NCBI GenBank assembly: GCA_050950205.1
Contig: JBMNHF010000002.1
Coordinates: forward strand, 1-64,000
Length of the DNA: 64,000 nucleotides
Direction of reading: 5' to 3'
Source of the DNA: WRAV01 sp050950205
Lineage (GTDB): Bacteria; Bacillota; Clostridia; Oscillospirales; Ruminococcaceae
In this document: positions 31,320 to 39,845 of the stretch, in pieces
Layout of the letters: each line of letters starts with the position of its first letter
Numbering within the stretch: position 1 is the stretch's first letter
The notes under the pieces: generated by a model
What the model was told of the DNA's origin: nothing
The model's database searches: none
The model's input: the letters and a program-made list of their open reading frames with translations, nothing else
Position numbers and translations under genes: made by a program

Positions 31320-31393
31320 GCGGTTGCCATGCTCTGGTTGCAATCAACTCCGAGGAAATGTTTGAATAAAGCTCTCTCTATATGAGAAAAAGT

Positions 31394-31428
31394 AAAAAAT
31401 CCCCGAACGGCATGTTCGGGGATTTTTT
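31394..31428. terminator. uxaC: Bidirectional terminator after uxaC
   Basis: AAAAAATCCCCGAAC pairs perfectly with GTTCGGGGATTTTTT around a five-base loop. Confidence 0.9.
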
Positions 31429-31438
31429 GGCACCATCT

Positions 31439-32848
31439 TTAGATATCAAAGCCAAAGAAGTTTTTAGTGTTGTAATAGCTGATATTTTCTACCAGGGGAC
31501 GCAACAAATCGTCATCATCGGGGAATTCGCCGTTTTCCACCCAGGTGCCGATGAGGTTGCACAAAATGCGGCGGAAATACTCGTGGCGGGTGTAGGACAG
31601 GAAACTGCGGCTGTCGGTCAGCATGCCCACAAAGCCGCCCAGCAAAGAGAGGTTGGCAAGGCTGGCGAGCTGTTGCTCCATCCCCTGTTTGGTGTCGTTA
31701 AACCACCAAGCGGATCCCTGCTGAATTTTGCCCCGGATGCCCTCCCCTTGGAAGCAGCCCAAAACGGTGCCCAACATCTCGTTGTCTCCCGGATTGAGGG
31801 AGTAGAGAATGGTTTTGGGCAGCTCATTGGTTTGCTCCAGGGCGTTGAGGAACTGGGTGACGGCAACGGCGTCCAAGGTGTTGCCCATGCAGTCAAATCC
31901 GGTGTCGGGGCCCAGCTTTTCGAACATCCGCTGATTGGTGTTGCGCACCGCTCCGTAGTGCAGCTGCATCACCCAGCCCCGCTTGGCATATTGGCGGGCA
32001 AAGAAGAGCAAAATCTCCGTTTTGTATTTGAGAGCATCGGAAGGTGTTACAGCTTTTCCGGCCAGAGCATCCTTCAGAATGGCGTCTGCCTCCTCCTCGG
32101 AAGCAGGGCAGTAATAGGCATTGTCCAGTCCGTGGTCGCTGGCAACGCAACCCATTTCATCAAAGAAGTCCAGACGCTTTTCCAAAGCCTCTTTGAGGGA
32201 AGCAAAGTCGGTAATCGCAACGCCGGACACCTGAGAAAGCTGCGCCACATAGGGTGCAAAGGAAGCTTGATCGATATTGACGGCTTTGTCGGGGCGCCAG
32301 GCGGGAAGCACCTTCACCTCCCAGGTGGGATCCTCCGCCAACTGTTTGTGGTAACGCAGGTCATCGATGGGGTCATCGGTGGTGCAAATCAGCTTGACGT
32401 TGGATTTGCGGATTAGCCCCCGAACGCTTAAGGAGGGGTCGGCCAGCTTTTGATTGCAATGCTCCCAAACCTGCTGGGCGGTTTTTTCGCTGAGCACACC
32501 GTAATAGTCAAAGTAGCGCTGCAGCTCCAAATGGGTCCAGTGATACAGGGGATTGCCAATGGCTTGGTCCAGCATTCTGGCAAAATGCTCAAATTTTACA
32601 CGGTCATCCGCCTCTCCGGTAATCTCCTGCTCCGGTGCTCCGGTGGTGCGGATTTGGCGCCATTTGTAATGATCTCCCAACAGCCAGGGCTGAGTAATAT
32701 TCTCATACCGTCTGTCCTGGGCAATTTCGGCGGGATTGATGTGGCAGTGGTAGTCAATCACCGGCATTTTTGACGCATATTTATGAAAAAGCCGCTTGGC
32801 AGTTTCGTTGGTCAGCAAAAAATCTGCGTCCATAAAGTTTTTCTTCAT
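31439..32848 (-). CDS. uxaC: Glucuronate isomerase (uronate isomerase)
   Basis: Cytosolic enzyme of 469 residues, full family length, interconverting D-glucuronate/D-fructuronate and D-galacturonate/D-tagaturonate. It is the first step of hexuronate use in gut bacteria. Landmarks are PVIDYHCHINPAEIAQD near residue 31 (metal-type His pair), LICTTDDPIDDL near 170, QLHYGAVRNTNQRM near 300 and LTDSRSFLSYTRHEYFRRILC near the C-terminus. ATG at 32848 after AAGGAAGGT. It stands alone; no uxuA, kdgK or transporter is next to it. A clear promoter lies at 32916-32944. Confidence 0.96.
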   Translation of the reverse strand: MKKNFMDADFLLTNETAKRLFHKYASKMPVIDYHCHINPAEIAQDRRYENITQPWLLGDHYKWRQIRTTGAPEQEITGEADDRVKFEHFARMLDQAIGNPLYHWTHLELQRYFDYYGVLSEKTAQQVWEHCNQKLADPSLSVRGLIRKSNVKLICTTDDPIDDLRYHKQLAEDPTWEVKVLPAWRPDKAVNIDQASFAPYVAQLSQVSGVAITDFASLKEALEKRLDFFDEMGCVASDHGLDNAYYCPASEEEADAILKDALAGKAVTPSDALKYKTEILLFFARQYAKRGWVMQLHYGAVRNTNQRMFEKLGPDTGFDCMGNTLDAVAVTQFLNALEQTNELPKTILYSLNPGDNEMLGTVLGCFQGEGIRGKIQQGSAWWFNDTKQGMEQQLASLANLSLLGGFVGMLTDSRSFLSYTRHEYFRRILCNLIGTWVENGEFPDDDDLLRPLVENISYYNTKNFFGFDI

Positions 32849-32915
32849 CAAAGTTACCTTCCTTTTTTATGATACCTGCTTTTAAAATACTGCAGAATGG
32901 TCTACTTTATTTCTT

Positions 32916-32944
32916 ATTATAGCGCCAATGTAAGGGCTTTACAA
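32916..32944 (-). promoter_or_regulatory. uxaC: Promoter of uxaC
   Basis: On the minus strand TTGTAA (32944-32939), a 17-base spacer, then a perfect TATAAT (32921-32916), 68 bases before the start codon. Confidence 0.75.
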
Positions 32945-33103
32945 TAGATTTGTTAGACAAGTCAATCATGAGAGAAAATTGTTTTTGAACATTTAAATTT
33001 TTGTTGGTTTTTACCTCGATACAGAATGTATTCTACAAGGTTACCATAATTTACCGTTAAATTAAAATAACACTTCTACTTTTTAACGAATCGTCAAATA
33101 TTG

Positions 33104-33132
33104 TTGACTAATTTTTATTATTGTCGTAAAAT
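33104..33132 (+). promoter_or_regulatory. Promoter of the second chemoreceptor gene
   Basis: TTGACT (33104-33109), a 17-base spacer, then TAAAAT (33127-33132). If used, the transcript has an untranslated leader of about 455 bases. Confidence 0.6.
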
Positions 33133-33138
33133 GTAACA

Positions 33139-33596
33139 TAAATGTTATTTATTTTAGCAAAAAGTGGTTTCTAATGAATTTTTTTACCTTTAGGGGGTGC
33201 TGTCGTACCAATCCCCATTAAATTGCACCATTCCAAACTACAACAATAAATATGCCCTTGAATGCATTTGGTCAGCCGAGCCTAACTCAGCGGAAAAAGT
33301 GGTAGACACAACAGTTTCTCAGACAGACGAGAAGTGCCGGGTGCATCGCAAATGCGAATGTACTCGGCCAACGATTTTTTCACATGCGACTTTGCTGTTG
33401 CTTCCTACAAAGGGTAGGCTGGAGCGATGGAATAACACATCATGAATTTTTATGGAGTGCCTTTTTGATCCAGGCGTGTTGAGAGTTTTCATTTCTGCCT
33501 TATTCATAGAATCCGGCGGGACGGTTCCCGCTATTTGAACTTTGCTGGGACTGGAAAACCGCGAAATACACCTGAGGAAACGAGGAGAGACATCAC
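33139..33596 (+). other. Long leader before the second chemoreceptor
   Basis: About 455 bases without a convincing ORF. It contains a GCAT-CGCAA-ATGC hairpin (33344-33356) and a GCGGGA/TCCCGC-type hairpin near 33516-33531. I compared it from memory with c-di-GMP, T-box and SAM consensus sequences and found no match. It may be a structured leader of unknown type or simply spacer. Confidence 0.35.
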
Positions 33597-35420
33597 ATGA
33601 AAAATCTATCCATCGGTAAAAAACTCACGGTGACCTTCGGCATTATTTTATTGCTGTATGTACTGACACTGGCTATTGCGATTTTTTGGGGAATGAGAAG
33701 TGTATCCGACTCCTTTGCCGAGTTTTATAGCGGCTCCCACCAAGTGACGCAGAAAGCAATGGATCTGCGCAGGGGATTGCAGGTAATTGAAAAGAACATT
33801 GCTCGTATTCTGTTAGAGAGAAACACAAAAACGGTACAGCCCCGCATCAATGAGATGGAAGAGGCGGTTGCCAGCAACATAGAAAACTGCAACTTTCTTT
33901 ACGAAAACCTGGTCCTGCAGGAGAATCTGCACGAATTGGACCAGGACGTAACCCAACACCGTTTGGAACAGATTACAAAGCAACTGGAGGAAGCCCAAGC
34001 CATTCGGGAAAAGATACTGGATCTGGTGGATCAAGGCGCTTATGACAGCGCCGTATCCGTGTACCGAACCCTTTATGTTCCCTTGTCGGAAAATGTACAG
34101 TATCTGTCCATTCAACTCAGCCAGACTGCCCAGACAGCGGGAGATGATTTTTACCAAGCATCACAGAAAACCGTATGGACCACTACCTTGCTGGTCATAG
34201 CCTTTTTTGCGGTATCCCTTCTGGTTGCAGTGGCTCTTTGTATTTACATTCTGCGCAGCATTACAAAACCGGTTCGGGAAATCGAGGGGGCGGCGCAGTC
34301 CTTGGCTCAGGGCAAACTGGATGTGGAAGTGGAATACACTTCCAAGGATGAGATGGGCTCCCTTGCGGAAAGCATCCGCATCCTCATCCGCAGCCTTCAG
34401 GCATACATATCCGATATTTCCCATATTTTGCGGCGAATGTCGCAAGGGGATATGAGTGTTTCGGCGGATTTAGAATATCCCAATGATTTTGCCCCCATCA
34501 AGGACTCCATGCAGGCCATTATCGAATCCCTAAACGATATGCTGGCCCAGATTAAAGCATCGTCCCAGCAGGTGGCTACCGGTTCTCAGCAGTTGTCTGC
34601 CGGTGCGCAGGCTCTCTCTCAGGGAGCGGCCGAACAGGCTGGATCCACCGAAGAGCTGGCGGCATCCCTGAGCGAAATATCGGAAAAAGTAAAGGAAAAC
34701 GCGATCAATGCAAAGCAGGCCAGCTCCAATGTGGCCGAAACTACCCTGGACTTGGAACGTGGCAATGAACGAATGAAGCAACTGGTCCAAGCCATGAACG
34801 AAATTGCAAATCAGTCCGGCCAAATCCAAAAAATTATCAAAACCATCGATGATATTGCCTTCCAGACCAATATTCTTTCTCTGAATGCGGCGGTGGAGGC
34901 TGCCCGGGCCGGTGCAGCTGGAAAAGGCTTTGCCGTGGTGGCCGACGAGGTGCGCAATTTGGCCAACAAGAGCGCGGCGGCCGCCAGAGATACCACAGAG
35001 CTGATTCAAAGCACGCTGGCCGCTATTGAAAACGGAGACAAGATGGTGAGCGAAACCGGAAAGGCCATGGAACAGGTTTCTCAGAAAGCGCTGCAGGTCC
35101 GCGAGCTGGTGGATAAAATTGCCCAGGCATCGGAAGCACAGTCGGAATTTATCGAACAGATCAACCAGGGTGTGGCTCAAATTTCCACAGTCATTCAAAC
35201 CAACTCCGCCACAGCGGAAGAAAGTGCTGCTTCTAGTGAAGAGCTTTCGGCACAGGCAGAGATGCTGCAGACTCTTGTATCTCAGTTCAGACTAAAGCAT
35301 GAAGAAGTGGATGGCGAGTATCAAGAAGAGCCGGAAGAAGAAACGGAAAATGAAATGAGCGAAAATCAGGAGGAAGATGGCTGCAGCCAGGCTATTTCAG
35401 GTATGGCGATTGGCCGGTAA
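33597..35420 (+). CDS. Methyl-accepting chemotaxis protein
   Basis: Membrane chemoreceptor of 607 residues. Transmembrane helix 1 (about 10-32), a helical extracytoplasmic sensor rich in charged heptads (about 33-197), helix 2 (about 198-222), HAMP (SITKPVREIEGAAQSLAQGKL), then the signalling coil with tip EAARAGAAGKGFAVVADEVRNLA near residue 440. An acidic linker (EEPEEETENEMSENQEED) leads to a final ISGMAIGR, echoing the SGMA end of the receptor at 14085. No CheR pentapeptide. ATG after CGAGGAGA. Followed 12 bases later by an HD-GYP-like gene, so probably one operon. Confidence 0.95.
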   Translation: MKNLSIGKKLTVTFGIILLLYVLTLAIAIFWGMRSVSDSFAEFYSGSHQVTQKAMDLRRGLQVIEKNIARILLERNTKTVQPRINEMEEAVASNIENCNFLYENLVLQENLHELDQDVTQHRLEQITKQLEEAQAIREKILDLVDQGAYDSAVSVYRTLYVPLSENVQYLSIQLSQTAQTAGDDFYQASQKTVWTTTLLVIAFFAVSLLVAVALCIYILRSITKPVREIEGAAQSLAQGKLDVEVEYTSKDEMGSLAESIRILIRSLQAYISDISHILRRMSQGDMSVSADLEYPNDFAPIKDSMQAIIESLNDMLAQIKASSQQVATGSQQLSAGAQALSQGAAEQAGSTEELAASLSEISEKVKENAINAKQASSNVAETTLDLERGNERMKQLVQAMNEIANQSGQIQKIIKTIDDIAFQTNILSLNAAVEAARAGAAGKGFAVVADEVRNLANKSAAAARDTTELIQSTLAAIENGDKMVSETGKAMEQVSQKALQVRELVDKIAQASEAQSEFIEQINQGVAQISTVIQTNSATAEESAASSEELSAQAEMLQTLVSQFRLKHEEVDGEYQEEPEEETENEMSENQEEDGCSQAISGMAIGR

Positions 35421-35432
35421 AACGCAAAATCA

Positions 35433-36053
35433 ATGAAGCTGAAGTTTAATTTCTATCAGTCGGTTTTTGAATTGCTGGATGAGCTTCCGGCAGACGAGCT
35501 GCGGCATATGCATCGGGTAGGCATTTTGACCGGGTTATTGACACAGGCACTCTTAGGTCATCAAAGCGAGCTGTTGCCGCAACACGTTCTGCTTTTTAAT
35601 AAAGCTGCCCAGTATCACGATATTGGCAAGATATGGGTTCCTCCCGAAATCTTAATGAAGCGTGGCAAACTGACCGAAGAAGAAAGGGAAATTGTGCAGC
35701 AGCATCCCATATTTGCTCAGATGCTGTTGGCGCAAGCCAAGGCAGGTGCAATTTCCGGTATTCCCGAGCACCTCATCTCGTTGACCATGGATTGTGCCGC
35801 CCATCACCACGAATGGTGGAACGGTGAGGGGTATCCCTATGGCCTGAAGGGAAGGGATATTCCGCTGGTGGCGCGGATCACCGCCATCTGCGACGCTTAT
35901 GACGCCATGACCAGCGATCGGGTGTACCGGGGTGCCCATTCTCACGAATATGCCTGTAAGGAACTGGAAAGAAATGCGGGAATTCAATTTGACCCCGCTT
36001 TGGTTGGCGTATTTTTAGAGAGCACCATCAATCAGACCGCAGTCTACGGTTAG
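35433..36053 (+). CDS. HD domain (HD-GYP-like) phosphohydrolase
   Basis: 206 residues. The metal-binding HD core is HRVGILTG (near residue 24), AQYHDIGKIWVP (about 58-69), QHPIFAQ (near 89) and HHEWWNGEGYPYGLKG (about 124-139), then RITAICDAYDAMTSDRVYR. The GYP motif is kept; the usual HHExxDGxGYP has Asn in place of Asp. HD-GYP proteins hydrolyse cyclic di-GMP. A stand-alone domain next to a chemoreceptor suggests a link between sensing and second-messenger turnover, by inference. No clear ribosome binding site, so translational coupling to the receptor is likely. Confidence 0.85.
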   Translation: MKLKFNFYQSVFELLDELPADELRHMHRVGILTGLLTQALLGHQSELLPQHVLLFNKAAQYHDIGKIWVPPEILMKRGKLTEEEREIVQQHPIFAQMLLAQAKAGAISGIPEHLISLTMDCAAHHHEWWNGEGYPYGLKGRDIPLVARITAICDAYDAMTSDRVYRGAHSHEYACKELERNAGIQFDPALVGVFLESTINQTAVYG

Positions 36054-36083
36054 ACAGTATGTTTGCGGTTTTGCCATCAATGA

Positions 36084-36111
36084 TACAGGCCCCCAACCGG
36101 GGGCCTGTATT
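36084..36111 (+). terminator. Terminator-like hairpin after the HD gene
   Basis: ATACAGGCCCCC pairs perfectly with GGGGGCCTGTAT around AACC; the following T-run is weak (TGCTTT). Confidence 0.7.
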
Positions 36112-36168
36112 GCTTTGCCAAACTTTATCGGACCATTGGCAGTATCATAGCTTACGGACAAAAGCTTG

Positions 36169-36600
36169 TTATAAATTATAAACCTCATCGGGTGCTAACA
36201 GGCGAATGCCGTTGCGGTTTAGCACCTCAATGGCCTTGTCACAATCGTCGGCCCGGAGAATAATCACCGCCTCGCTGCCCTTGCGGCTGACAAAGGCGTA
36301 GAGGTATTCGATTCCCACTCCCGCCTGAGAGAGAATGCCGACCGTGCGGGCAAAGCCGCCGGGCTCATCCACCATGGACACTGCCAACACATCGGTGGCT
36401 CGCACCATGACACCGGCTTCCAGCAGGGCGGCGTAGGCCATGTCGGGGCTGTTGACGATCAAACGCAAAATTCCAAAATCGCTGGTATCCGCCAGGGAAA
36501 GGGCCCGAATATCCACCTGTTTGGATGCAAGGATTTCGGTGATTTCCGCCAGACGGCCTATCCGGTTTTCCACAAAGATTGACAGCTGCTTGATTTTCAT
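36169..36600 (-). CDS. Tandem ACT domain protein
   Basis: 143 residues made of two ACT-type ligand-binding domains. The first starts MKIKQLSIFVENRIGRLAEITEIL; the second starts VLAVSMVDEPGGFARTVGILSQAGVGIEYLYAF. ACT domains bind amino acids or related small molecules. ATG at 36600 after GGGAGGG. It lies 13 bases after the PaaK gene in the same unit; this pairing is common in anaerobes and suggests control by an aromatic amino acid or its product, which is inference. Confidence 0.9.
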   Translation of the reverse strand: MKIKQLSIFVENRIGRLAEITEILASKQVDIRALSLADTSDFGILRLIVNSPDMAYAALLEAGVMVRATDVLAVSMVDEPGGFARTVGILSQAGVGIEYLYAFVSRKGSEAVIILRADDCDKAIEVLNRNGIRLLAPDEVYNL

Positions 36601-36613
36601 ATTCTTCCCTCCC

Positions 36614-37915
36614 TTACCGTTTCCGGTTGTCCTGAATGCGTTTGGCCTTGCCTTCGCTGCGGGCAATGGTTTTGGGCTCCACCAGCTTGACGGTGGCGGC
36701 CAGCCCCAAGGTGGAAAGCAGCGCCGAGCGAATGCGTTTTTCGATTTTTTCCAGCCCCTTAACGGCGTCGGTGAACATCTCGGGGGTCATTTCCACCCGC
36801 ACTTCTAGGGTGTCCAGAGAGCCTTCTCGGTCCACCACCAGCAGATAGTTGGGGGAAAGCCCCAGTTCCAGCAGCACCGTCTCGATCTGAGAGGGGAAGA
36901 CGTTGACACCCCGGATGATCAGCATGTCGTCGGTGCGGCCCATGGGCTTGCTCATCTTGATGAGAGTCCGCCCGCAGGAGCATTCCTGGCGGGTCAAAAC
37001 GGCAATATCCCGGGTGCGGTACCGCAAAAGGGGCAGAGCTTCCTTGGTGATGCAGGTGAATACCAGCTCTCCCTGGACCCCTTCGGGAAGAATCTCCCCG
37101 GTGTCCGGGTCAATGATTTCGGGGATATATTTGTCCTCGTTGATGTGCATCCCCGTTTGCTCCTCGCACTCAAAGGCGACGCCCGGCCCCATAATCTCGG
37201 ACAGACCGTAAATATCGTAGGCCTTAATGCCCAGCAACCGCTCAATTTCCCCTCGCATTTCGTTGGACCAAGGCTCGGCGCCAAAGATGCCTGCCCGCAG
37301 ATTGAGGGAATGGGGGGAGATGCCCATTTCGGCCATGGTTTCGCCAATGTACATCGCGTAGGAGGGGGTGCAGCAGAGGATGTTGGAGCCGAAATCCCGC
37401 AGCACATCGATTTGGCGGCGGGTGTTGCCGCTGGAAACCGGAATGGAGGTGGCCCCCAGCTTTTCCGCCCCGTAATGGAGCCCCAGTCCTCCGGTAAACA
37501 GGCCGTAGCCGTAGCTGACATGAATGTAGTCCTCCTGCGTACCTCCCGCCGCTACAATGGCCCGGGCGGTGTCCTCCGCCCAGTCGTCAATATCCCGCTG
37601 GGTGTACCCCACCACCGTCATCTTGCCGGTGGTGCCGCTGGAAGCGTGGATTCGCACCACCTTGTTCTTGGGAACGGCAAAGAGACCGTAGGGGTAGTGG
37701 TCCCGCAAGTCCTGTTTATAGGTAAAGGGCAATTTGGCCAGATCGTCCACTGTTTTGATGTCATCGGGTGTCAGCCCCATTTTGCGCAGCTTTTCCCGGT
37801 AAAAGGGGACATTTTCGTAGCAGTGACGCACCGTTGCCCGCAGTCTTTGTCCCTGTAACGTCAGCATCCGCCCCCGATCGGCGGTTTCAATCTCCGGGGA
37901 GAAGTATCGACTCAT
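36614..37915 (-). CDS. paaK: Phenylacetate-CoA ligase family protein
   Basis: AMP-forming acyl-CoA ligase of 433 residues, acting on phenylacetate or another aryl-acetate made from aromatic amino acids. P-loop HASSGTTGKMTVVGYT (about 95-110), CCTPSYAMYIGE, GAEPWSNEMR, YDIYGLSEIMGPGVAFEC (about 235), YRTRDIAVL and the C-terminal GRTDDMLIIRGVNVFPSQIE (about 330) match the family. The ATG at 37915 has GGAGG nine bases upstream; the long N-terminal extension open in this frame crosses the leader and is not coding. Its transcript starts with a leader peptide and switching hairpins. With the ACT gene it probably serves reductive or oxidative use of Phe, Tyr or Trp. Confidence 0.92.
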   Translation of the reverse strand: MSRYFSPEIETADRGRMLTLQGQRLRATVRHCYENVPFYREKLRKMGLTPDDIKTVDDLAKLPFTYKQDLRDHYPYGLFAVPKNKVVRIHASSGTTGKMTVVGYTQRDIDDWAEDTARAIVAAGGTQEDYIHVSYGYGLFTGGLGLHYGAEKLGATSIPVSSGNTRRQIDVLRDFGSNILCCTPSYAMYIGETMAEMGISPHSLNLRAGIFGAEPWSNEMRGEIERLLGIKAYDIYGLSEIMGPGVAFECEEQTGMHINEDKYIPEIIDPDTGEILPEGVQGELVFTCITKEALPLLRYRTRDIAVLTRQECSCGRTLIKMSKPMGRTDDMLIIRGVNVFPSQIETVLLELGLSPNYLLVVDREGSLDTLEVRVEMTPEMFTDAVKGLEKIEKRIRSALLSTLGLAATVKLVEPKTIARSEGKAKRIQDNRKR

Positions 37916-37983
37916 TGCTAGGTACCTCCAAATCTTCATCTTAGGTTTTATAAAAACGCAAAAAAGCCATGACAACACAACAG

Positions 37984-38097
37984 CACCCAAAACCCCCAAA
38001 ACAAATAGGGATTTTGCGTGCGACTGTTCCGGCGACCCCGAAGGACTCACCGGCTCCCGGATGGGAGGTTGCCACGGCACATGTCTTCGGGATCGCC
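37984..38097 (-). promoter_or_regulatory. paaK: Attenuator-like folding region of the paaK leader
   Basis: GGCGATCCCGAAG (38097-38085) can pair along 13 bases with CTTCGGGGTCGCC (38043-38031). The latter can instead close a compact hairpin with a TTCG loop (38053-38029) using CCGGTGAGTCC. The 5' arm begins at the stop codon of the leader peptide, so a ribosome there would decide the fold. A third stem, GCAC...CAAAA.CCC with GGG..TTTTG.GTGC, follows (about 38022-37984). No canonical T-run was seen next to it. Confidence 0.55.
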
Positions 38098-38147
38098 TAG
38101 CTAAAGAGGAAGCAAAAACGGCAGTGCACAAAGAGCATACTTGTCAT
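38097..38147 (-). CDS. Phe-rich leader peptide MTSMLFVHCRFCFLFS
   Basis: 16-codon ORF with a strong GGAAGGAGGGG site upstream, about 50 bases after the inferred transcription start. Four of the last eleven residues are Phe, with two Cys. The TAG stop touches the 5' arm of the switching stem. This is the layout of amino-acid attenuators, and Phe would suit an aromatic-acid ligase operon. Confidence 0.5.
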   Translation of the reverse strand: MTSMLFVHCRFCFLFS

Positions 38148-38206
38148 CTTGCTTCCCCTCCTTCCCAAAAATCATGGCTGTAATTCGGATATTAGGTTTG
38201 TGGTAC

Positions 38207-38235
38207 ATTATAGCTTTCGGTGCAGGAAAATGCAA
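38207..38235 (-). promoter_or_regulatory. paaK: Promoter of the paaK leader transcript
   Basis: On the minus strand TTGCAT (38235-38230), a 17-base spacer, then a perfect TATAAT (38212-38207). Confidence 0.75.
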
Positions 38236-38345
38236 CCATCTAATATTATTTTGTTGAAACGGTCAATAAAACCAGGCTGAAATCCGGAAAAAGTGGTGAA
38301 ATACACCTGTTTCCCTGTTAAAATATTGAATTGAGTGGGTGTGCT

Positions 38346-38374
38346 TCGACAGGCAATGGATTATTTGTTATAAT
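38346..38374 (+). promoter_or_regulatory. Promoter of the secreted metallopeptidase gene
   Basis: TCGACA (38346-38351), a 17-base spacer, then a perfect TATAAT (38369-38374), 70 bases before the start codon. Confidence 0.75.
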
Positions 38375-38444
38375 TGTTATTAAGGATTTATAACATTCTA
38401 CTCTTAACAGTTTTTTAAATCATCGGCAAGAAAGGAGATTGCCT

Positions 38445-39488
38445 GTGAAGCAAGTCATCAGCGCGATGCTGGCACTGGTTTTATGCCTGGGGTTTTCGCT
38501 GCCTGTCATGGCGGCGGACAATTCTGGGGTGGACGCTAAAATTCAAGTGCTGGAACAAAAATATGACATTGCCATTCAATACGAAAAAGATCCCGACGGC
38601 TCCGCCTGCATTGGCACCGGAACACTACATACTTTGGATCATGTGCTGGAAAAGATCACGCCGGGAATTGTCAAACAGGTTTCGGCCCATGTTCGGGAAA
38701 AAACCGGACGCAAACTGACGTATTCCTTTGTCTATAAGGATCATTTTAACTTTGCCCTGCCCTCCAATGTGGAGGCTCACGGCGTTTTTTATGAGGAGCG
38801 GGGCCTGATTGAAATTCTTCTGCCCTCCTCCAGCGCCGGCACCTATTCTTCGGGGGACAATCCGCTGGCCCTAGCCCATGAGTTTGGCCATGCGCTGGAA
38901 TGGGTTTGTCGCAGCCGGTATGGAGAGGAAAAACTTGCATCGGAGTGGAAGGCTCTCAACGGCGGGGCAGTCTACAGCGCCTTTGACGGAAGGGGTAGTT
39001 ACAGCAACACCACCTTTGTTTCCCTCTATGCTTCCAGCAGCTATCACGAGGATTTTGCCGAGACCTTTGCCCACTGCGTGGTGCGGGACAGGGCGGGCTT
39101 AGGCTTTTATCACCTGCTGACCAAGGACGGGGTCAAAACGGCTTTGGGCAAAAAAGTGGATTATCTGGCGGCTTTGCTGCCCCAATGCCTCCAGAATGCC
39201 CAAGAGCTGAGTGCCCATCTGCAAAAAGTGTACACCACTCCCATTTACCGGGATTTTCAAAATCAGCGGCTGACCGGAGTTCACATGCAATATATGGGCT
39301 ATTCCTATCCCCGGTATGTGCTGCGGGGCATTATGCACTCCCCCGAGATCAATGAGGAGATTGCCTCCTCCCATTGGTTCATCGAAATTGGCGGCTGGTA
39401 TGTGGTTTCCACCACCGGCAGGCACTACCTGGTGTATCCCGGTGGAGTGGTTCGCCAACAGGCAACAGCGCTGAATACGGCAGCGTAA
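38445..39488 (+). CDS. Secreted putative zinc metallopeptidase
   Basis: 347 residues with a classical signal peptide (VISAMLALVLCLGFSLPVMA, cleavage after AMA-like residues near 22). The zincin motif ALAHEFGHALEW (near residue 147) gives two His ligands and the catalytic Glu; the third ligand may be in SSSYHEDFAETFAHCV (about 200-215), which also resembles the glu-zincin helix. The GTG at 38445 follows AAAGGAG at seven bases; a TTG six bases earlier is too close. Unknown target; it could act on peptidoglycan-linked or host proteins. Lone gene with its own promoter and hairpin. Confidence 0.75.
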   Translation: MKQVISAMLALVLCLGFSLPVMAADNSGVDAKIQVLEQKYDIAIQYEKDPDGSACIGTGTLHTLDHVLEKITPGIVKQVSAHVREKTGRKLTYSFVYKDHFNFALPSNVEAHGVFYEERGLIEILLPSSSAGTYSSGDNPLALAHEFGHALEWVCRSRYGEEKLASEWKALNGGAVYSAFDGRGSYSNTTFVSLYASSSYHEDFAETFAHCVVRDRAGLGFYHLLTKDGVKTALGKKVDYLAALLPQCLQNAQELSAHLQKVYTTPIYRDFQNQRLTGVHMQYMGYSYPRYVLRGIMHSPEINEEIASSHWFIEIGGWYVVSTTGRHYLVYPGGVVRQQATALNTAA

Positions 39489-39505
39489 CCTGCCCTTTTG
39501 CAGGG

Positions 39506-39529
39506 ACCCGGAGGTGCTTGCCTCCGGGT
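39506..39529 (+). terminator. Terminator-like hairpin
   Basis: ACCCGGAGG pairs with CCTCCGGGT around TGCTTG, followed by ACTTTCG. The T-run is weak. Confidence 0.6.
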
Positions 39530-39636
39530 ACTTTCGTGACAAAAGCAAAGGCTCTTTAAAAAATGGGATGGTTTGGTACTTCTTGCAAATCGTAGGCAAA
39601 ATACATAAGTTTTTATTATTTGCCTTCCTTTGTAAC

Positions 39637-39665
39637 TTGAATCTTAAGGGTAAACCGTTTATTAT
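39637..39665 (+). promoter_or_regulatory. Candidate promoter of the PASTA pseudokinase gene
   Basis: TTGAAT, a 17-base spacer, then TATTAT. It leaves a leader of about 175 bases in which nothing else was recognised. Confidence 0.5.
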
Positions 39666-39845
39666 AAGATAGAATTGTTATGCCGTATCCAAGGCTTTTG
39701 CCTGCTCCGGCGATGCGCGGCGGAGTCAAACGGCAGTTTGACAGAAGAAAAAGAATGATGTCCGGAAATACAACACCGTTTTGCCGGCCAACTGATTTGT
39801 CAACAGAATCTTTTTCGACATTCTGTGAAAGGAAGGAACGCGTTC

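Noticed and set aside
33139..33596. Cyclic di-GMP riboswitch before the second chemoreceptor
   Set aside because: The conserved GGCAAACC and GGGACGCAAAGCC blocks are absent.
37916..38131. N-terminal extension of PaaK open in the same frame
   Set aside because: It crosses the leader, has no ribosome binding site, and family sequence starts at the ATG at 37915.
37984..38200. T-box or cobalamin riboswitch before paaK
   Set aside because: No T-box bulge sequence (GGTGG-ACCGCG) and no full B12-box. A partial CCGGTGA likeness is explained by the hairpin.
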